NCBI GenBank assembly: GCA_028288675.1
Contig: JAQBNG010000248.1
Span: 20,603-84,602, forward strand
Reading direction: 5' to 3'
DNA from: Flavisolibacter sp.
GTDB lineage: Bacteria; Bacteroidota; Bacteroidia; Chitinophagales; Chitinophagaceae
Length of the DNA: 64,000 nucleotides
In this document: positions 25,779 through 35,320 of the stretch, piece after piece
Layout: every line of letters begins with the position of its first letter
Numbering within the stretch: the stretch's first letter is position 1
Notes under the pieces: model-generated
Told to the model about the DNA's origin: nothing
The model's database searches: none
Seen by the model: only the letters and a program-made list of their open reading frames with translations
Translations under genes and position numbers: made by a program

Positions 25779-26339
25779 ATGCCCTTTCACCCAACATACA
25801 TACCTGGCCTTTTAGTTTTTGAGCCAAAAGTATTTGAAGACACCCGGGGCTATTTTTTTGAAGCCTTTAGCGAAAAAATTTTTCACCAGGAAGGCATTAC
25901 TCTAAAATTTGTACAGGATAATCAGTCACATTCCAAATATGGGGTTATACGCGGACTGCATTATCAAACGTATCCACATGCGCAGGCTAAACTGGTACGT
26001 GTGCTTGATGGCGTTATAGTAGATGGCGTGGTTGACATCAGGGCAGGTTCGCCAACGTTTGGAAAAACCTTTACTATTGAACTATCAGCAACTAATAAAA
26101 AGCAATTGCTGGTACCCGCTGGTTTTGCCCATGGCTTTGCTGTTACCAGCGAAACGGCTACTATTCTATATAAGTGTGATGAGTTCTGGAATAAAGAAAG
26201 CGAAGGCGGTATCCGTTACGACGATCCGGCATTAAATATTGACTGGGGCATACCAAAGGACAAGGCCATTCTTTTGGATAAAGATTTGAGTTTACCCTTG
26301 TTTGCAGATTGTAAACATAATTTTGTTTACCAGCCGTAA
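25779..26339 (+). CDS. rfbC: dTDP-4-dehydrorhamnose 3,5-epimerase
   Basis: 186 residues, normal size. The catalytic His is in VIRGLHYQTYPHAQAKLVRV, and the second catalytic pair lies near VPAGFAHGFAVTSETATILYKCDEFWNKESEGGIRYDDP. It epimerises dTDP-4-keto-6-deoxyglucose on the way to dTDP-L-rhamnose. The stop overlaps the rfbD start by one base (TAATG). RfbA and RfbB are not in the window. Confidence 0.97.
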   Translation: MPFHPTYIPGLLVFEPKVFEDTRGYFFEAFSEKIFHQEGITLKFVQDNQSHSKYGVIRGLHYQTYPHAQAKLVRVLDGVIVDGVVDIRAGSPTFGKTFTIELSATNKKQLLVPAGFAHGFAVTSETATILYKCDEFWNKESEGGIRYDDPALNIDWGIPKDKAILLDKDLSLPLFADCKHNFVYQP

Positions 26340-27208
26340 TGCAATACAAACAAAAGATACTGGTTACCGGGAGTAATGGTCAGTTAGGAAGTGAGATAAA
26401 AGAACTGGCTTCTTCTTACCCCGCTTATGATTTTCATTTTTTTACAAGGGCTGAACTTTCGTTAGATAGTAGCGCAATTATTGAAGAAATTATTGCTGAA
26501 GTAAATCCCGATTATCTTATTAACTGCGCTGCTTATACGGCGGTTGATAAAGCGGAAACTGAGAAAGAACAAGCCTTGCAAATTAACGGAACTGCCGTGG
26601 GGATAATGGCAGAAGCCTGTGCAAAACTGGGTGCAAAATTTATACATATCTCCACCGACTATGTTTTTGATGGCTCCATTGAAAAGCCATTGCAGGAAGA
26701 TGCTCCTGTATCGCCTGTAAACTATTATGGCGAAAGTAAATCGGCTGGTGAACAAGTGGTTATGCAGGCGAATGCTGAGAGTATTATCATCCGCACCTCG
26801 TGGGTATATTCCTTTTACGGAAAGAATTTTGTGAAGACGATGATGCGCCTTATGAGCGAAAAAGAAAGTATCAATGTAGTGGGCGATCAATGGGGCTCGC
26901 CAACCTATGCCGCTGATTTAGCGGTAGCCATCATGCAAATAATAACCTCCGGTAAATGGGTGCCCGGCATCTATCATTTTAGCAATGAAGGCGTAATTAC
27001 ATGGGCACAATTTGCCGGGGAAATTGCTTCGCTTATTCAATCTCCATGTGTTGTGAATTCTATTCCTACTTCAAGCTACCCAACGCCTGCGAAGCGGCCA
27101 TTGTATTCTGTAATGGATAAAACCAAAATACAAACCTGCTATGGCATTGATACAAAAAACTGGAAAGAAAGTTTAGCCATTTGCGTTAGAAAGCTAACAG
27201 CAAAATAA
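26339..27208 (+). CDS. rfbD: dTDP-4-dehydrorhamnose reductase
   Basis: 289 residues. SDR that reduces the epimerised keto sugar to dTDP-L-rhamnose with NAD(P)H. N-terminal KILVTGSNGQLGSEIKELA, CAAYTAVDKAETE, HISTDYVFDG and Tyr/Lys in YYGESKSAGEQ are diagnostic. It completes the sugar cluster; no terminator hairpin was seen directly after it. Confidence 0.97.
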   Translation: MQYKQKILVTGSNGQLGSEIKELASSYPAYDFHFFTRAELSLDSSAIIEEIIAEVNPDYLINCAAYTAVDKAETEKEQALQINGTAVGIMAEACAKLGAKFIHISTDYVFDGSIEKPLQEDAPVSPVNYYGESKSAGEQVVMQANAESIIIRTSWVYSFYGKNFVKTMMRLMSEKESINVVGDQWGSPTYAADLAVAIMQIITSGKWVPGIYHFSNEGVITWAQFAGEIASLIQSPCVVNSIPTSSYPTPAKRPLYSVMDKTKIQTCYGIDTKNWKESLAICVRKLTAK

Positions 27209-27307
27209 ACGCTCACTCAAACGACGCCTGTCCATCGTTCACTTCCACGGAGTTGGAAGCACCACAAATTTTATTTTTGTATTATCGCAAAAGAATTTTC
27301 AGCTAGT

Positions 27308-27787
27308 ATGAAAGCAGCATCGGCCCAGGAAATAAAGGCAGCGTTAAAAGATCTTGATTCAAAAGCTTTGATGGAACTATGCCTGCGCCTGGCCCGGTAC
27401 AAAAAAGAAAACAAAGAGCTGCTTACTTTTTTGATTTTTGAAGCAGATGATTTAGCAGCCTATATTAAAAGTGTAAACGAAGAAATCGATGAAACTTTCG
27501 GCAGTGTAAACACAAGCAGTGTTTATTTTGCAAAGAAAGGGCTTCGCAAGGCGCTTCGTATCTCCAATAAATACATCCGCTATGCAGGAAGCAAAACGGC
27601 CGAAGTGGAAATTTTGCTTCATTACTGCACCAACTTCAGGGGTCTAAAGCTATCCTGGCAAAAAAGCACAATGCTTTCCAACATTTATAAAGCGCAGCTT
27701 AAAAAAATTGAAGCAGCTATAAGCAGCCTGCATGAGGATTTGCAGTACGATTACCTGAGGAGCCTTCAGCGGCTAACTGAGTATTGA
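27308..27787 (+). CDS. Helical hypothetical protein
   Basis: 159 residues, ATG start. Entirely helical and charged, cytosolic: SAQEIKAALKDLDSKALMEL, LRLARYKKENKELLTFLIFE, and a C-terminal LHEDLQYDYLRSLQRLTEY. It resembles proteins of unknown function in Chitinophagaceae-type genomes in style, but I know no named domain. It stands 100 bases after rfbD and may be separate from that unit. Confidence 0.7.
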   Translation: MKAASAQEIKAALKDLDSKALMELCLRLARYKKENKELLTFLIFEADDLAAYIKSVNEEIDETFGSVNTSSVYFAKKGLRKALRISNKYIRYAGSKTAEVEILLHYCTNFRGLKLSWQKSTMLSNIYKAQLKKIEAAISSLHEDLQYDYLRSLQRLTEY

Positions 27788-27977
27788 AAAATAGGCAGTT
27801 ATCCGTTGCAGTTGGCAAAATTTATCCAGGCTTTATTGGGTTGAAGAAAGTAGAAATCATAGAGTGCAAACTGCCGGCTGGGAACCTCCTCTATTTGGCA
27901 CAAATTTTTATACAATATGATTACCTTGATACTGGGGTATTACCGGGTGAAATAATTTCATCTCAAAACCATTTAAC

Positions 27978-28163
27978 ATGAAAAAGATATTATTAGGCGC
28001 CTTAGTTTGCGCTGCTGTTGCAGGAGTTGTATTTTATTTGTCTGACGAAGAAAAGTTTAAAGACACTGTTGATGATCTGAAAAATAAAGCCGATGATGCT
28101 TACGGGAAAGTAAAAGACAAATTCGGCAAGCACAAAGACGAATTTGAAAATACAATGAGTTAA
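27978..28163 (+). CDS. Small YtxH-like membrane-anchored protein
   Basis: 61 residues: an N-terminal hydrophobic segment (ILLGALVCAAVAGVVFYLS) then a charged amphipathic helix with Lys/Asp heptads (EKFKDTVDDLKNKADDAYGK). That shape matches the YtxH-like group of stress-related small proteins. The ATG follows a spacer with no credible gene, and a rho-independent terminator (28170-28189) closes it within seven bases of the stop. Confidence 0.75.
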   Translation: MKKILLGALVCAAVAGVVFYLSDEEKFKDTVDDLKNKADDAYGKVKDKFGKHKDEFENTMS

Positions 28164-28169
28164 GAAACT

Positions 28170-28189
28170 AAAGCGGCTTTAGCCGCTTT
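28170..28189 (+). terminator. Rho-independent terminator
   Basis: AAAGCGGC (28170-28177) pairs with GCCGCTTT (28182-28189) around TTTA, and a T-run follows. Confidence 0.85.
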
Positions 28190-28236
28190 TTATTTTAAAG
28201 TCTAGTTGGAATTGAGTAATCCCCTTTTTAAAATGA

Positions 28237-28629
28237 TCAATCCTGAATGCGCCAAGGCGGGTTAAGCCTGTTACTTCCGGCGTAATAAAGTATAAGCGGG
28301 TTATTATCAATGTCTTTCAATTTTGCTTCCCGCCAAAGCCAGGTTTTATTGGTTGGCAGTTCCTCAAAAACTATCCCTTTGTCAATCAGCATTTGTACAT
28401 GAATATCTAAATCCTGCACTTCAAAATAAATCCATATGCCATTGCTTGTTGGCAATTCGTCAACCATGTGTAAGGAGAAGGTTGAATCACCTTCCGGGCA
28501 CTGGAACCGTGCATAATGCGGCAGCGATTTTACAATTAATCGGAGACCCAATTTTTGGTAGAATTGAATAGAGGCTTCAACATCTTTTACGGGGATAGTA
28601 ATTTGGTTTAAGTTCATAGAAAATGACAT
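28237..28629 (-). CDS. VOC-family (glyoxalase-like) protein
   Basis: 130 residues. One glyoxalase/dioxygenase superfamily domain: beta-alpha start LNQITIPVKDVEASIQFYQKLGLRL, then FSLHMVD with a possible metal ligand His, IWIYFEVQDLDIHVQMLI and a C-terminal strand DNNPLILYYAG. A metal-dependent function such as lyase or resistance protein is possible, but no substrate can be named. Monocistronic; ATG at 28629, with an internal ATG at codon 5 (MNLNQI) as an alternative. Confidence 0.85.
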   Translation of the reverse strand: MSFSMNLNQITIPVKDVEASIQFYQKLGLRLIVKSLPHYARFQCPEGDSTFSLHMVDELPTSNGIWIYFEVQDLDIHVQMLIDKGIVFEELPTNKTWLWREAKLKDIDNNPLILYYAGSNRLNPPWRIQD

Positions 28630-28902
28630 GGAGTTTTTGCCTATGCTTGGTTACAAATAGAGGGCAACCTTAAAGGTATAGTGAATAAAAGATTGTATGT
28701 CCGGCCAATTTTCTTATCACTCTTATTTGATTGACAACTTAACAGAAATTGTATAGCTGTCATTAAGGAAAGTGCAACCCAAATAATTTTAGAATTCTTA
28801 CCTGATGTTTCAAACAACTAAAAACAGCATCATACGCACTCTCTACAAATTCAAAAAATGAATTGAATTTCATTGTTATACCATTTATAGCCTACACAAA
28901 AA
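28630..28902. other. AT-rich intergenic region upstream of the VOC gene and downstream of secDF
   Basis: No gene or strong structure is seen apart from the secDF terminator that begins at 28903. Confidence 0.5.
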
Positions 28903-28929
28903 AAAGTCCTGCATCATCTGCAGGACTTT
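28903..28929 (-). terminator. Terminator of secDF
   Basis: Arms AAAGTCCTGCA (28903-28913) and complement (28919-28929), five-base loop, followed on the minus strand by TTTTTTGTG. Confidence 0.85.
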
Positions 28930-28948
28930 ACTTTAAATATCATACTAC

Positions 28949-31900
28949 TTATACTTTTTGCGCTTTGACTTTAAGTACCGGCTTTGTTTCTGCAATGGGT
29001 TCATCATTACCGCCTAATGGTCTTTTACCACCCAGGTCAACAAGAATTGGAGCCGCAACAAAAATGGAAGAGTACGAACCTGTAATAACACCAATCAACA
29101 TAGCAAAGGCAAACCCTTTGGTTACTTCACCACCTACAATAAACAGGATCAAGATGGTTAAGAATACCGTTAAAGAGGTCATAATGGTACGGCTTAATGT
29201 TTCGTTGATTGCTTTATTGATTACAGTCTCTTTGCTGGCCCCTACCATTTTGCGACTGTATTCCCGGATACGGTCAAATACAATTACCGTATCATTCATG
29301 GAGAAACCAATCACGGTTAATATAGCAGCAATAAAATGCTGGTCTAATTCTAACGGGAAAGGCACAATATTCTTGAAAAAAGAGAACACGGCCAACGTTA
29401 CCAATACGTCATGAGCAAGGGCAACAATGGTTCCCAAGGAATATCTCCAGTCGCGGAAACGGATAAAGATGTACAAAGCAATCATCATTATACTCCAGAA
29501 GGTGGCCCATTTAGCACCGTTCTTTAAATCATCGGAGATAGTAGGCAATACTGTGGTAGAACCAACAATATGCTTTGCTTTAAATTCCTCGTAACTAGTT
29601 TGCGGAACATAATTTTTTAAGCCTGCCATCAGTTTTGTTCCAACTATTGTATCAGCGGCAGCGCTTGTATTAGTAATTTGGTAAGAGGTAGTAATATCCA
29701 ACTGGTTGTTAGCACCAATTGTTTTTAAAACCAGGCCGGAATTATCGCCAAAAGCAGCAGTTAAATCATTACGTACAGCTTCTACTTTATCATTCATGGG
29801 CTGGTCGAACTTCACTACATAGCTGCGTCCGCCTTTAAATTCTACCCCTTCGTGAAAACCATTAATAACAGCAGCTATACCCAAAATCAATATCACCGCA
29901 GAAATACCATAAGCCACTTTTCTGTATTCAATAAACTTATAATTGGCATGTTTAAAAATGCGGCGCGAAACAGGAGTGAAATACTCCAGGTGACGCTTTT
30001 TATTTGTAAACCAGTTAGTAACCCAACGGCTTACCAAAATTCCGCAAAATAAGGAAAGAAGAATACCGATTATTTGCGTGGTGGCAAATCCTTTTACCGG
30101 GCCTAAGCCAAACGAGAAAAGAATGATGGCCGTTAACAAGGTGGTTACGTGGGCATCCAGCACAGGCGGCAGTGACCGTTTATAACCTTCATTTACAGCA
30201 GCGATATAAGTTTTCCCTTTCGTGAGTTCTTCCTTAATGCGTTCGTAAATAATTACGTTAGTATCTACCGCCATACCAATGGTTAATACCAAACCGGCAA
30301 TGCCGGGAGCTGTTAACGTTGCACCCAAACCGGTAAGAACACCAATAGTAAATAACAGGTTTAAAATAAGGGCGATGTTGGCTACCCAGCCTGCTGTATT
30401 GTAATACACCAGCATTAATAAAAAGATGACAATAAATGAAAGGGCAAAGGCCATGATACCCCCATTAACGGCATCGGCGCCTAAAGTTGGCCCTACAATT
30501 TGCTCCTGCACAATTTTAGCGGGCGCAGGCAGTTTACCTGCTTTTAAAATGTTGGCTAAATCCTGTGCTTCAGCAAGGGTAAAGTTGCCGGAGATCTCTG
30601 TACGGCCACCACTTATTTTACCATTATGTGCAATAGGAGCAGAGTATACAATATCATCTAAAACAATAGCGATGGGCCTTGTTTCTTTAAAGGATGTTTC
30701 GGTTAAACGTTCCCACTTGGTATTACCTGCCGGCCCTATTTCCATAGATACGGTAGGCTTGCCGCCCATTTGGTCGTAGCTCTGCGTAGCAGTGGTAATT
30801 ACATCACCTTCCATCGGCGCCTTATCGCTATTGGAGGTTTTTAGAACATACATCGGCACAACATTTTGTTGCCTGCCATTCGCATCGCGGCCTGGGATGC
30901 CAAATCCAAAACGGGCGTCGCTTAATCCGGCTTCTGTAAATGCACGGCGAACAACATCATTATTTAAATAAGTGCGCAGGTAGGCTGTATCTTTTGTAGC
31001 TACTACCAAACCCTGGCCAGACTGCTGAAATAATTTCAACAAGGGGTTATTGCCGGCAATTGCAGTATCAGCAACTTTTTTACTGGTATCATTTAACGTA
31101 GAAAGAGTTTTTGTACCTGTATCAGAAGCAGCTTTAACTGCAGTATCTGTCACTTTATTAGTCGTATCAGCAATTGGAGTAGGTGCAGGGACAGTTGGTT
31201 TTGAAGCCTGCTCTAAAGCACCCAATGCTCTATCCGCGTTGGTAAGTGCAGTAAAGTATTCTTCAGGCTTGTAGGTAAGCCAAAACTGCAGGTTGGCCGA
31301 CGACTGTAAATATTTACGAACCCGCTCCTGGTCTTGCAAGCCCGGAAGTTCAACGGTGATAATACCACGTTCTTTATTAGGGTTGATGTTAGGCTGGGCT
31401 ACACCAAATTGGTCAATACGTGTTTGCAACACCCTAAAAGTGCGGTCGAATGCTGCGTTTGATTCTTCACGAATAAAGCCAACCACTTTATCATCGCCAT
31501 CTTTAGGTGTGATTCTTCCGGCACTTGCTGCCGAGAATAATGGCGCCAAAGGTGCATTAGCTGAAAGCTTTTTGTATTCTTCTACAAACAGGGAAACATA
31601 GTCTGCACTACTATTGGCTTTACGGCTTTCAGCATTTTCCAGGGCCTTCAAAAAACTCGGGTCTTTGCTGTTGTTAGCCATAGACCGAAGAAGTCCTGCC
31701 AACTCCACTTCAAGGGTAACATTGATACCACCTTGTAAGTCGAGGCCGAGATTTAATTCTTCTTCTTTCGCCTTTTGGTAAGAGATGGGACCGGTAATGC
31801 CAAAGTGAACATTCTCATCTTTTGTGCTGTCCAGTAATCTTCTTAAACGATCTTTGTAGGCCTGTGCTTTAGTAGCACTGTCGGCAGTTACATAGTTCAG

Positions 31901-32032
31901 ACTAACAAATTGTTTCGCTTTCGCCTCCATTTTATTTTCATGGCCACGCACTACCCAGGTAAAGGACAGCTCATAGATAGAATAAATAATAAGCAGGATA
32001 GTAAAAAAGCGGATTAGGCCCTTCAATTGCAT
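28949..32032 (-). CDS. secDF: Fused protein translocase subunit SecDF
   Basis: 1027 residues from ATG at 32032 (MQLKGLIRFF); a GTG two codons earlier is possible. SecD and SecF are fused, as is usual in Bacteroidota. Twelve transmembrane helices are expected. The SecD motif LGLDLQGGINVTLEVELAG lies near residue 100, TVELPGLQDQERVR near 230, the SecD membrane part (VLTIGMAVDTNVIIYERIKEELTKG) in the middle and the SecF part (FKGGRSYVVKF, GFSMNDTVIVFDRIREYSRKM) in the C-terminal third. A Thr/Ala/Asp/Lys-rich low-complexity insert (genome about 31054-31210) interrupts the SecD periplasmic domain. SecDF uses the proton gradient to aid export. Confidence 0.96.
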   Translation of the reverse strand: MQLKGLIRFFTILLIIYSIYELSFTWVVRGHENKMEAKAKQFVSLNYVTADSATKAQAYKDRLRRLLDSTKDENVHFGITGPISYQKAKEEELNLGLDLQGGINVTLEVELAGLLRSMANNSKDPSFLKALENAESRKANSSADYVSLFVEEYKKLSANAPLAPLFSAASAGRITPKDGDDKVVGFIREESNAAFDRTFRVLQTRIDQFGVAQPNINPNKERGIITVELPGLQDQERVRKYLQSSANLQFWLTYKPEEYFTALTNADRALGALEQASKPTVPAPTPIADTTNKVTDTAVKAASDTGTKTLSTLNDTSKKVADTAIAGNNPLLKLFQQSGQGLVVATKDTAYLRTYLNNDVVRRAFTEAGLSDARFGFGIPGRDANGRQQNVVPMYVLKTSNSDKAPMEGDVITTATQSYDQMGGKPTVSMEIGPAGNTKWERLTETSFKETRPIAIVLDDIVYSAPIAHNGKISGGRTEISGNFTLAEAQDLANILKAGKLPAPAKIVQEQIVGPTLGADAVNGGIMAFALSFIVIFLLMLVYYNTAGWVANIALILNLLFTIGVLTGLGATLTAPGIAGLVLTIGMAVDTNVIIYERIKEELTKGKTYIAAVNEGYKRSLPPVLDAHVTTLLTAIILFSFGLGPVKGFATTQIIGILLSLFCGILVSRWVTNWFTNKKRHLEYFTPVSRRIFKHANYKFIEYRKVAYGISAVILILGIAAVINGFHEGVEFKGGRSYVVKFDQPMNDKVEAVRNDLTAAFGDNSGLVLKTIGANNQLDITTSYQITNTSAAADTIVGTKLMAGLKNYVPQTSYEEFKAKHIVGSTTVLPTISDDLKNGAKWATFWSIMMIALYIFIRFRDWRYSLGTIVALAHDVLVTLAVFSFFKNIVPFPLELDQHFIAAILTVIGFSMNDTVIVFDRIREYSRKMVGASKETVINKAINETLSRTIMTSLTVFLTILILFIVGGEVTKGFAFAMLIGVITGSYSSIFVAAPILVDLGGKRPLGGNDEPIAETKPVLKVKAQKV

Positions 32033-32203
32033 AAACACTAATTTTTGATGTTACCTCTTTTCCCTCTCCATTGGGAGGGGTGCGAAGCAGTTTTTTAAAG
32101 AGGGGCAAATATATCTTTTTCAGGTTAATTTCAGCCTTTATATCTGCCTCTTTCTAACCGCTAAAATGACCTGTTCAAAGGCTTTTAGCTATATTTTGGC
32201 TTT

Positions 32204-33511
32204 ATGATGAAGAATTACTCTCCGCTGTTTTTAGTTCCTCTTTGCATTTGGATCAATTCCTGCACCACCGTAAAAAGAACTGCACTTTCCATGGAAAAAA
32301 GTAACGAAGCTTTTGTTACGGTTAAAACCGATACCCTGCTGACCAATATTTTAGAAGCGTACCCCCTATACTTCGACAGCGTACTTAAAAACAAAGACCA
32401 GTGGCGGGTGCAAATTATTTATACGCAAATTGACCGTGGCGGCAATGGAATGCCAAAGCTCACGCATCACTATTACAATCTTCAACCTTCGCTTTATTTC
32501 TATCCGGCATCTACCGTAAAATTGCCCGTTGCTGCTTTAGCACTGCAAAGATTGAATGAGTTGAGTAGTGCCGGATTAGATAAGAACGCAATCATGATCA
32601 CTGAAGCAGGTGCGGAGGGTCAAACTGCTGTTTTCAACGATCCCACGTCTGCCGATGGGAAGCCTTCAATTGCACAATACATCAAAAAAATTTTCCTGGT
32701 TAGCGATAACGATGCTTATAATCGTCTTTATGAATTTTTAGGGCAGGAATATATCAACAACAGCCTGCATAAAATGGGTTATGATAGTATTCAATTGCTG
32801 CATCGTTTGCAGCTTAACTTAACCGAGGAACAAAACAGGACTACCAATCCTATAAAATTTTATAACGCAGCTTCAAAGCTTATGTACCAGCAACCTTTGG
32901 TTATAAGTGGCTTAGCTTACCAGCACCGACAAACATTTTTGGGAGATGGGTATAAGAGTGGGGATTCATTAGTAAATCTTCCTTTTGATTTTTCGAAAAA
33001 GAACCGCATTAACCTGGCTGATCTGCATTCTATTTTACAACGTATTATTTTACCCGAAACAGTTTCTTCTGGCCAACGCTTTAATTTAACCGACGACGAT
33101 TATAAGTTTCTTTATAGATATATGTCTATGAAGCCCGGTGAATCCCGGTTCCCACAATATGATTCTACTTACCCCGAGGCCTACGGGAAATTTTTGCTGT
33201 TTGGCGGCGAAGGCGCAATGGAAAATAAGAACCTCAGAATTTTTAATAAGATTGGCGATGCTTATGGCTTCTTGCAGGATGTAGCCTATATTGTTGATTT
33301 TGAAAAAGGAGTGGAGTTTATGTTAAGTGCTACTATTTACTGCAACAGCGACGGTATTTTTAACGATGATAAATACGACTATGAAAACATAGGTTTTCCG
33401 TTCATGAAGCATTTGGGCGAAGCAGTTTATAACTACGAGTTGCAACGGCCTAAAAAGGTAAAACCTGACCTCTCTAAGTTTAAGATAGATTATACTAACA
33501 CGAATTTTTAG
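32204..33511 (+). CDS. Class A beta-lactamase-like serine hydrolase, lipoprotein
   Basis: 435 residues with a lipoprotein signal (PLFLVPLCIWINSC). The SxxK pair is in FYPASTVKLPVAALAL (Ser nucleophile, Lys three residues on) and an SDN-type motif is in FLVSDNDAYNRLYEFLG, so this is a penicillin-recognising serine hydrolase of the class A fold. The third KTG-type motif is not obvious (LLFGGEGAMENKN is the best place), and the protein is much longer than a true class A enzyme (about 290), so I would not call it a resistance enzyme. Likely an envelope-bound peptidase-like protein. Diverges from secDF. Confidence 0.8.
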   Translation: MMKNYSPLFLVPLCIWINSCTTVKRTALSMEKSNEAFVTVKTDTLLTNILEAYPLYFDSVLKNKDQWRVQIIYTQIDRGGNGMPKLTHHYYNLQPSLYFYPASTVKLPVAALALQRLNELSSAGLDKNAIMITEAGAEGQTAVFNDPTSADGKPSIAQYIKKIFLVSDNDAYNRLYEFLGQEYINNSLHKMGYDSIQLLHRLQLNLTEEQNRTTNPIKFYNAASKLMYQQPLVISGLAYQHRQTFLGDGYKSGDSLVNLPFDFSKKNRINLADLHSILQRIILPETVSSGQRFNLTDDDYKFLYRYMSMKPGESRFPQYDSTYPEAYGKFLLFGGEGAMENKNLRIFNKIGDAYGFLQDVAYIVDFEKGVEFMLSATIYCNSDGIFNDDKYDYENIGFPFMKHLGEAVYNYELQRPKKVKPDLSKFKIDYTNTNF

Positions 33512-33719
33512 AATGAATTAAAGGCACAATTCAGAATAGTATTTTTTTATGATGTCCTGGAAGTTGTTACTATAGATCATTACTTATATAAACGATAGAA
33601 ACATACAATTCTTTTTAAAATGCTTTCAAATGCAACTGATTAAAGAAAGTGTTTCCCATTTACATTACGCAAAAATTCGTGTAATTCGTGTTTAGAATTC
33701 GTGTTATCGTTCCTCTTAC

Positions 33720-33727
33720 TACATTTG
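33720..33727 (+). promoter_or_regulatory. Putative -7 box (TACATTTG)
   Basis: A TAnnTTTG match 22 bases before the aminotransferase ATG. The -33 element is not clear. Confidence 0.45.
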
Positions 33728-33749
33728 CCACTTTCACAAAATAAATTGC

Positions 33750-34940
33750 ATGCACTTATCTTCTTTGCTTACCAGATTCAGCGAACCGGAAACTTTACGA
33801 ATGGCCAAACTGGGTCGTGAACTTCGGGCCAAAGGATTAGACATTGTTGACCTCAGTTTAGGTGAACCTGACTTTGATACGCCCGATCATATTAAAGAAG
33901 CAGCTAAAAAAGCTATTGATGAAAACTGGAGCCACTATACCCCGGTATCAGGTTATCTTGATTTGCGTGAAGCTATTTGCCATAAGTTTAGCCGCGATAA
34001 TAACCTCAATTACAGCCCTGAAAATATTGTAGTCTCAACAGGGGCTAAACAAAGCCTTGCCAATATTATTTTAAGTGTGATTGATAAAGACGACGAAGTA
34101 ATTATTCCTACACCGTTTTGGGTTACCTACGCAGCCCTTGTTCAAATGGCAGGTGGCACCGTAAAGTTGATCAAAACAGAGTTGGAGAATGGATACAAAA
34201 TAACTCCTGCAGAATTAGAAGCCGCTATCTCCCCAAGAACGAAAATGTTTATGTTTTCTTCGCCGTGCAACCCAAGCGGCTCTGTATATAATAAAGAAGA
34301 ATTAGCGGCACTTGCCGACGTCTTTAAGCGCTATCCGCAAATCGTAATTATCTCCGATGAAATTTATGAGTATATCAATTATAGCGGCAAGCATTTCAGC
34401 ATTGCAGAACACGAAGAGTTGAAAGAACAAATCGTTATTGTGAACGGCTTAAGCAAAGGCTTTGCTATGACAGGGTGGAGGCTTGGTTACATTGCAGCCC
34501 CGCTCCAGATTGCAAAAGCATGTGATAAGTTGCAGGGCCAGCTTACATCGGGTACCAACGCTATTACGCAACGTGCTGCCATAACCGCATTAACATCACC
34601 ACTTGATGCTACCTATAAAATGGTAGAAGAATTTACAAGGCGAAAAACGCGGGTGATGGAGCTAATGCACGGCATTGAAGGTTTTCGTTTTCCTGAACCC
34701 GATGGCGCCTTTTATGCGTTTCCTTGTGTTGATTTTTACTTCGGTAAAAGCGACGGTGAAGAAACCATTAATTCCGCTGATGATTTGAATATGTACTTAT
34801 TAAACAAAGGCCATGTATCAACCGTAACGGGTTCGGCGTTTGGCGATGATCATTGCCTTCGCTTCTCATTTGCCAACAGCATGGAAAATATTGAAAAGGG
34901 ATTTGCGAGAATTAAAGAAGCCCTTGCCAGGTTGAAGTAA
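33750..34940 (+). CDS. Class I/II PLP-dependent aminotransferase (aspartate aminotransferase type)
   Basis: 396 residues. Fold type I enzyme: the PLP Lys lies in VNGLSKGFAMTGWRLGY, with SLGEPDFDTPDHI, GYLDLREAI, PTPFWVTY, SSPCNPSG (Asn and Pro contacting PLP) and ISDEIYEYINY. The pattern matches the aspartate aminotransferase Ib group common in Bacteroidota; substrate range could be broader. It has a single promoter-like box upstream and a terminator at 35009-35042, so it is monocistronic. Confidence 0.93.
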   Translation: MHLSSLLTRFSEPETLRMAKLGRELRAKGLDIVDLSLGEPDFDTPDHIKEAAKKAIDENWSHYTPVSGYLDLREAICHKFSRDNNLNYSPENIVVSTGAKQSLANIILSVIDKDDEVIIPTPFWVTYAALVQMAGGTVKLIKTELENGYKITPAELEAAISPRTKMFMFSSPCNPSGSVYNKEELAALADVFKRYPQIVIISDEIYEYINYSGKHFSIAEHEELKEQIVIVNGLSKGFAMTGWRLGYIAAPLQIAKACDKLQGQLTSGTNAITQRAAITALTSPLDATYKMVEEFTRRKTRVMELMHGIEGFRFPEPDGAFYAFPCVDFYFGKSDGEETINSADDLNMYLLNKGHVSTVTGSAFGDDHCLRFSFANSMENIEKGFARIKEALARLK

Positions 34941-35008
34941 GTCCTTTACTGCCTTTGCTACCGTGATAGGCCACAATCTGCTCAGCCATTGCTTTGATAA
35001 GCTATTAC

Positions 35009-35042
35009 AAAACTCAATTGCTATATGGTGATTGAGTTTTTT
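35009..35042 (+). terminator. Terminator of the aminotransferase gene
   Basis: AAAACTCAAT (35009-35018) pairs with ATTGAGTTTT (35031-35040), 12-base loop, with further T residues after it. Confidence 0.75.
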
Positions 35043-35165
35043 GGTTTCAGCAATAATGCTTATTATGTTGTTTGCGGGGTTTACCTGATGGTAAAATCGA
35101 TTCATCCAAGCATGTACAATGGATAATTTATTTGTAAAATCATTTTAGCCGTTAAATGTTGGTGA

Positions 35166-35300
35166 TTTTAACCTGGCGTGTATTTGCGCTGCTCTAATTT
35201 ATCCGCGTTTGCTTGGATAACTGGTTAAAATTATGCAATTGTAAATATTATTTTGAGGATGGAGTAGCGTATATTAGTGCAAATACACATGTTGGTGGCA
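35166..35300. repeat. Palindromic cassette-boundary element E0
   Basis: Left arm GTGTATTTGCGCTG (35178-35191) pairs with 35275-35288 at 12 of 14 positions. The right end is ATGTTGGTGGCA (35289-35300), the exact inverted copy of TGCCACCAACAT in E1. The left end TTTTAACCTGGC resembles the inverted right end of E1. The element sits just before the gene at 35321, in the 380-base gap after the aminotransferase. Confidence 0.7.
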
Positions 35301-35320
35301 ATTAAAAGGACTGACCCTAA

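Noticed and set aside
27784..27981. 65-codon frame beginning with TTG at the end of the helical hypothetical gene
   Set aside because: TTG start inside the upstream gene's end, no family pattern, and no independent support.
32204..33511. Class A beta-lactamase antibiotic-resistance gene
   Set aside because: SxxK and SDN are present, but length, lipidation and the missing clear KTG motif point to a related envelope serine hydrolase.
34866..35105. Minus-strand frame across the aminotransferase 3' end
   Set aside because: It overlaps the C-terminal codons and terminator of a firmly assigned gene.
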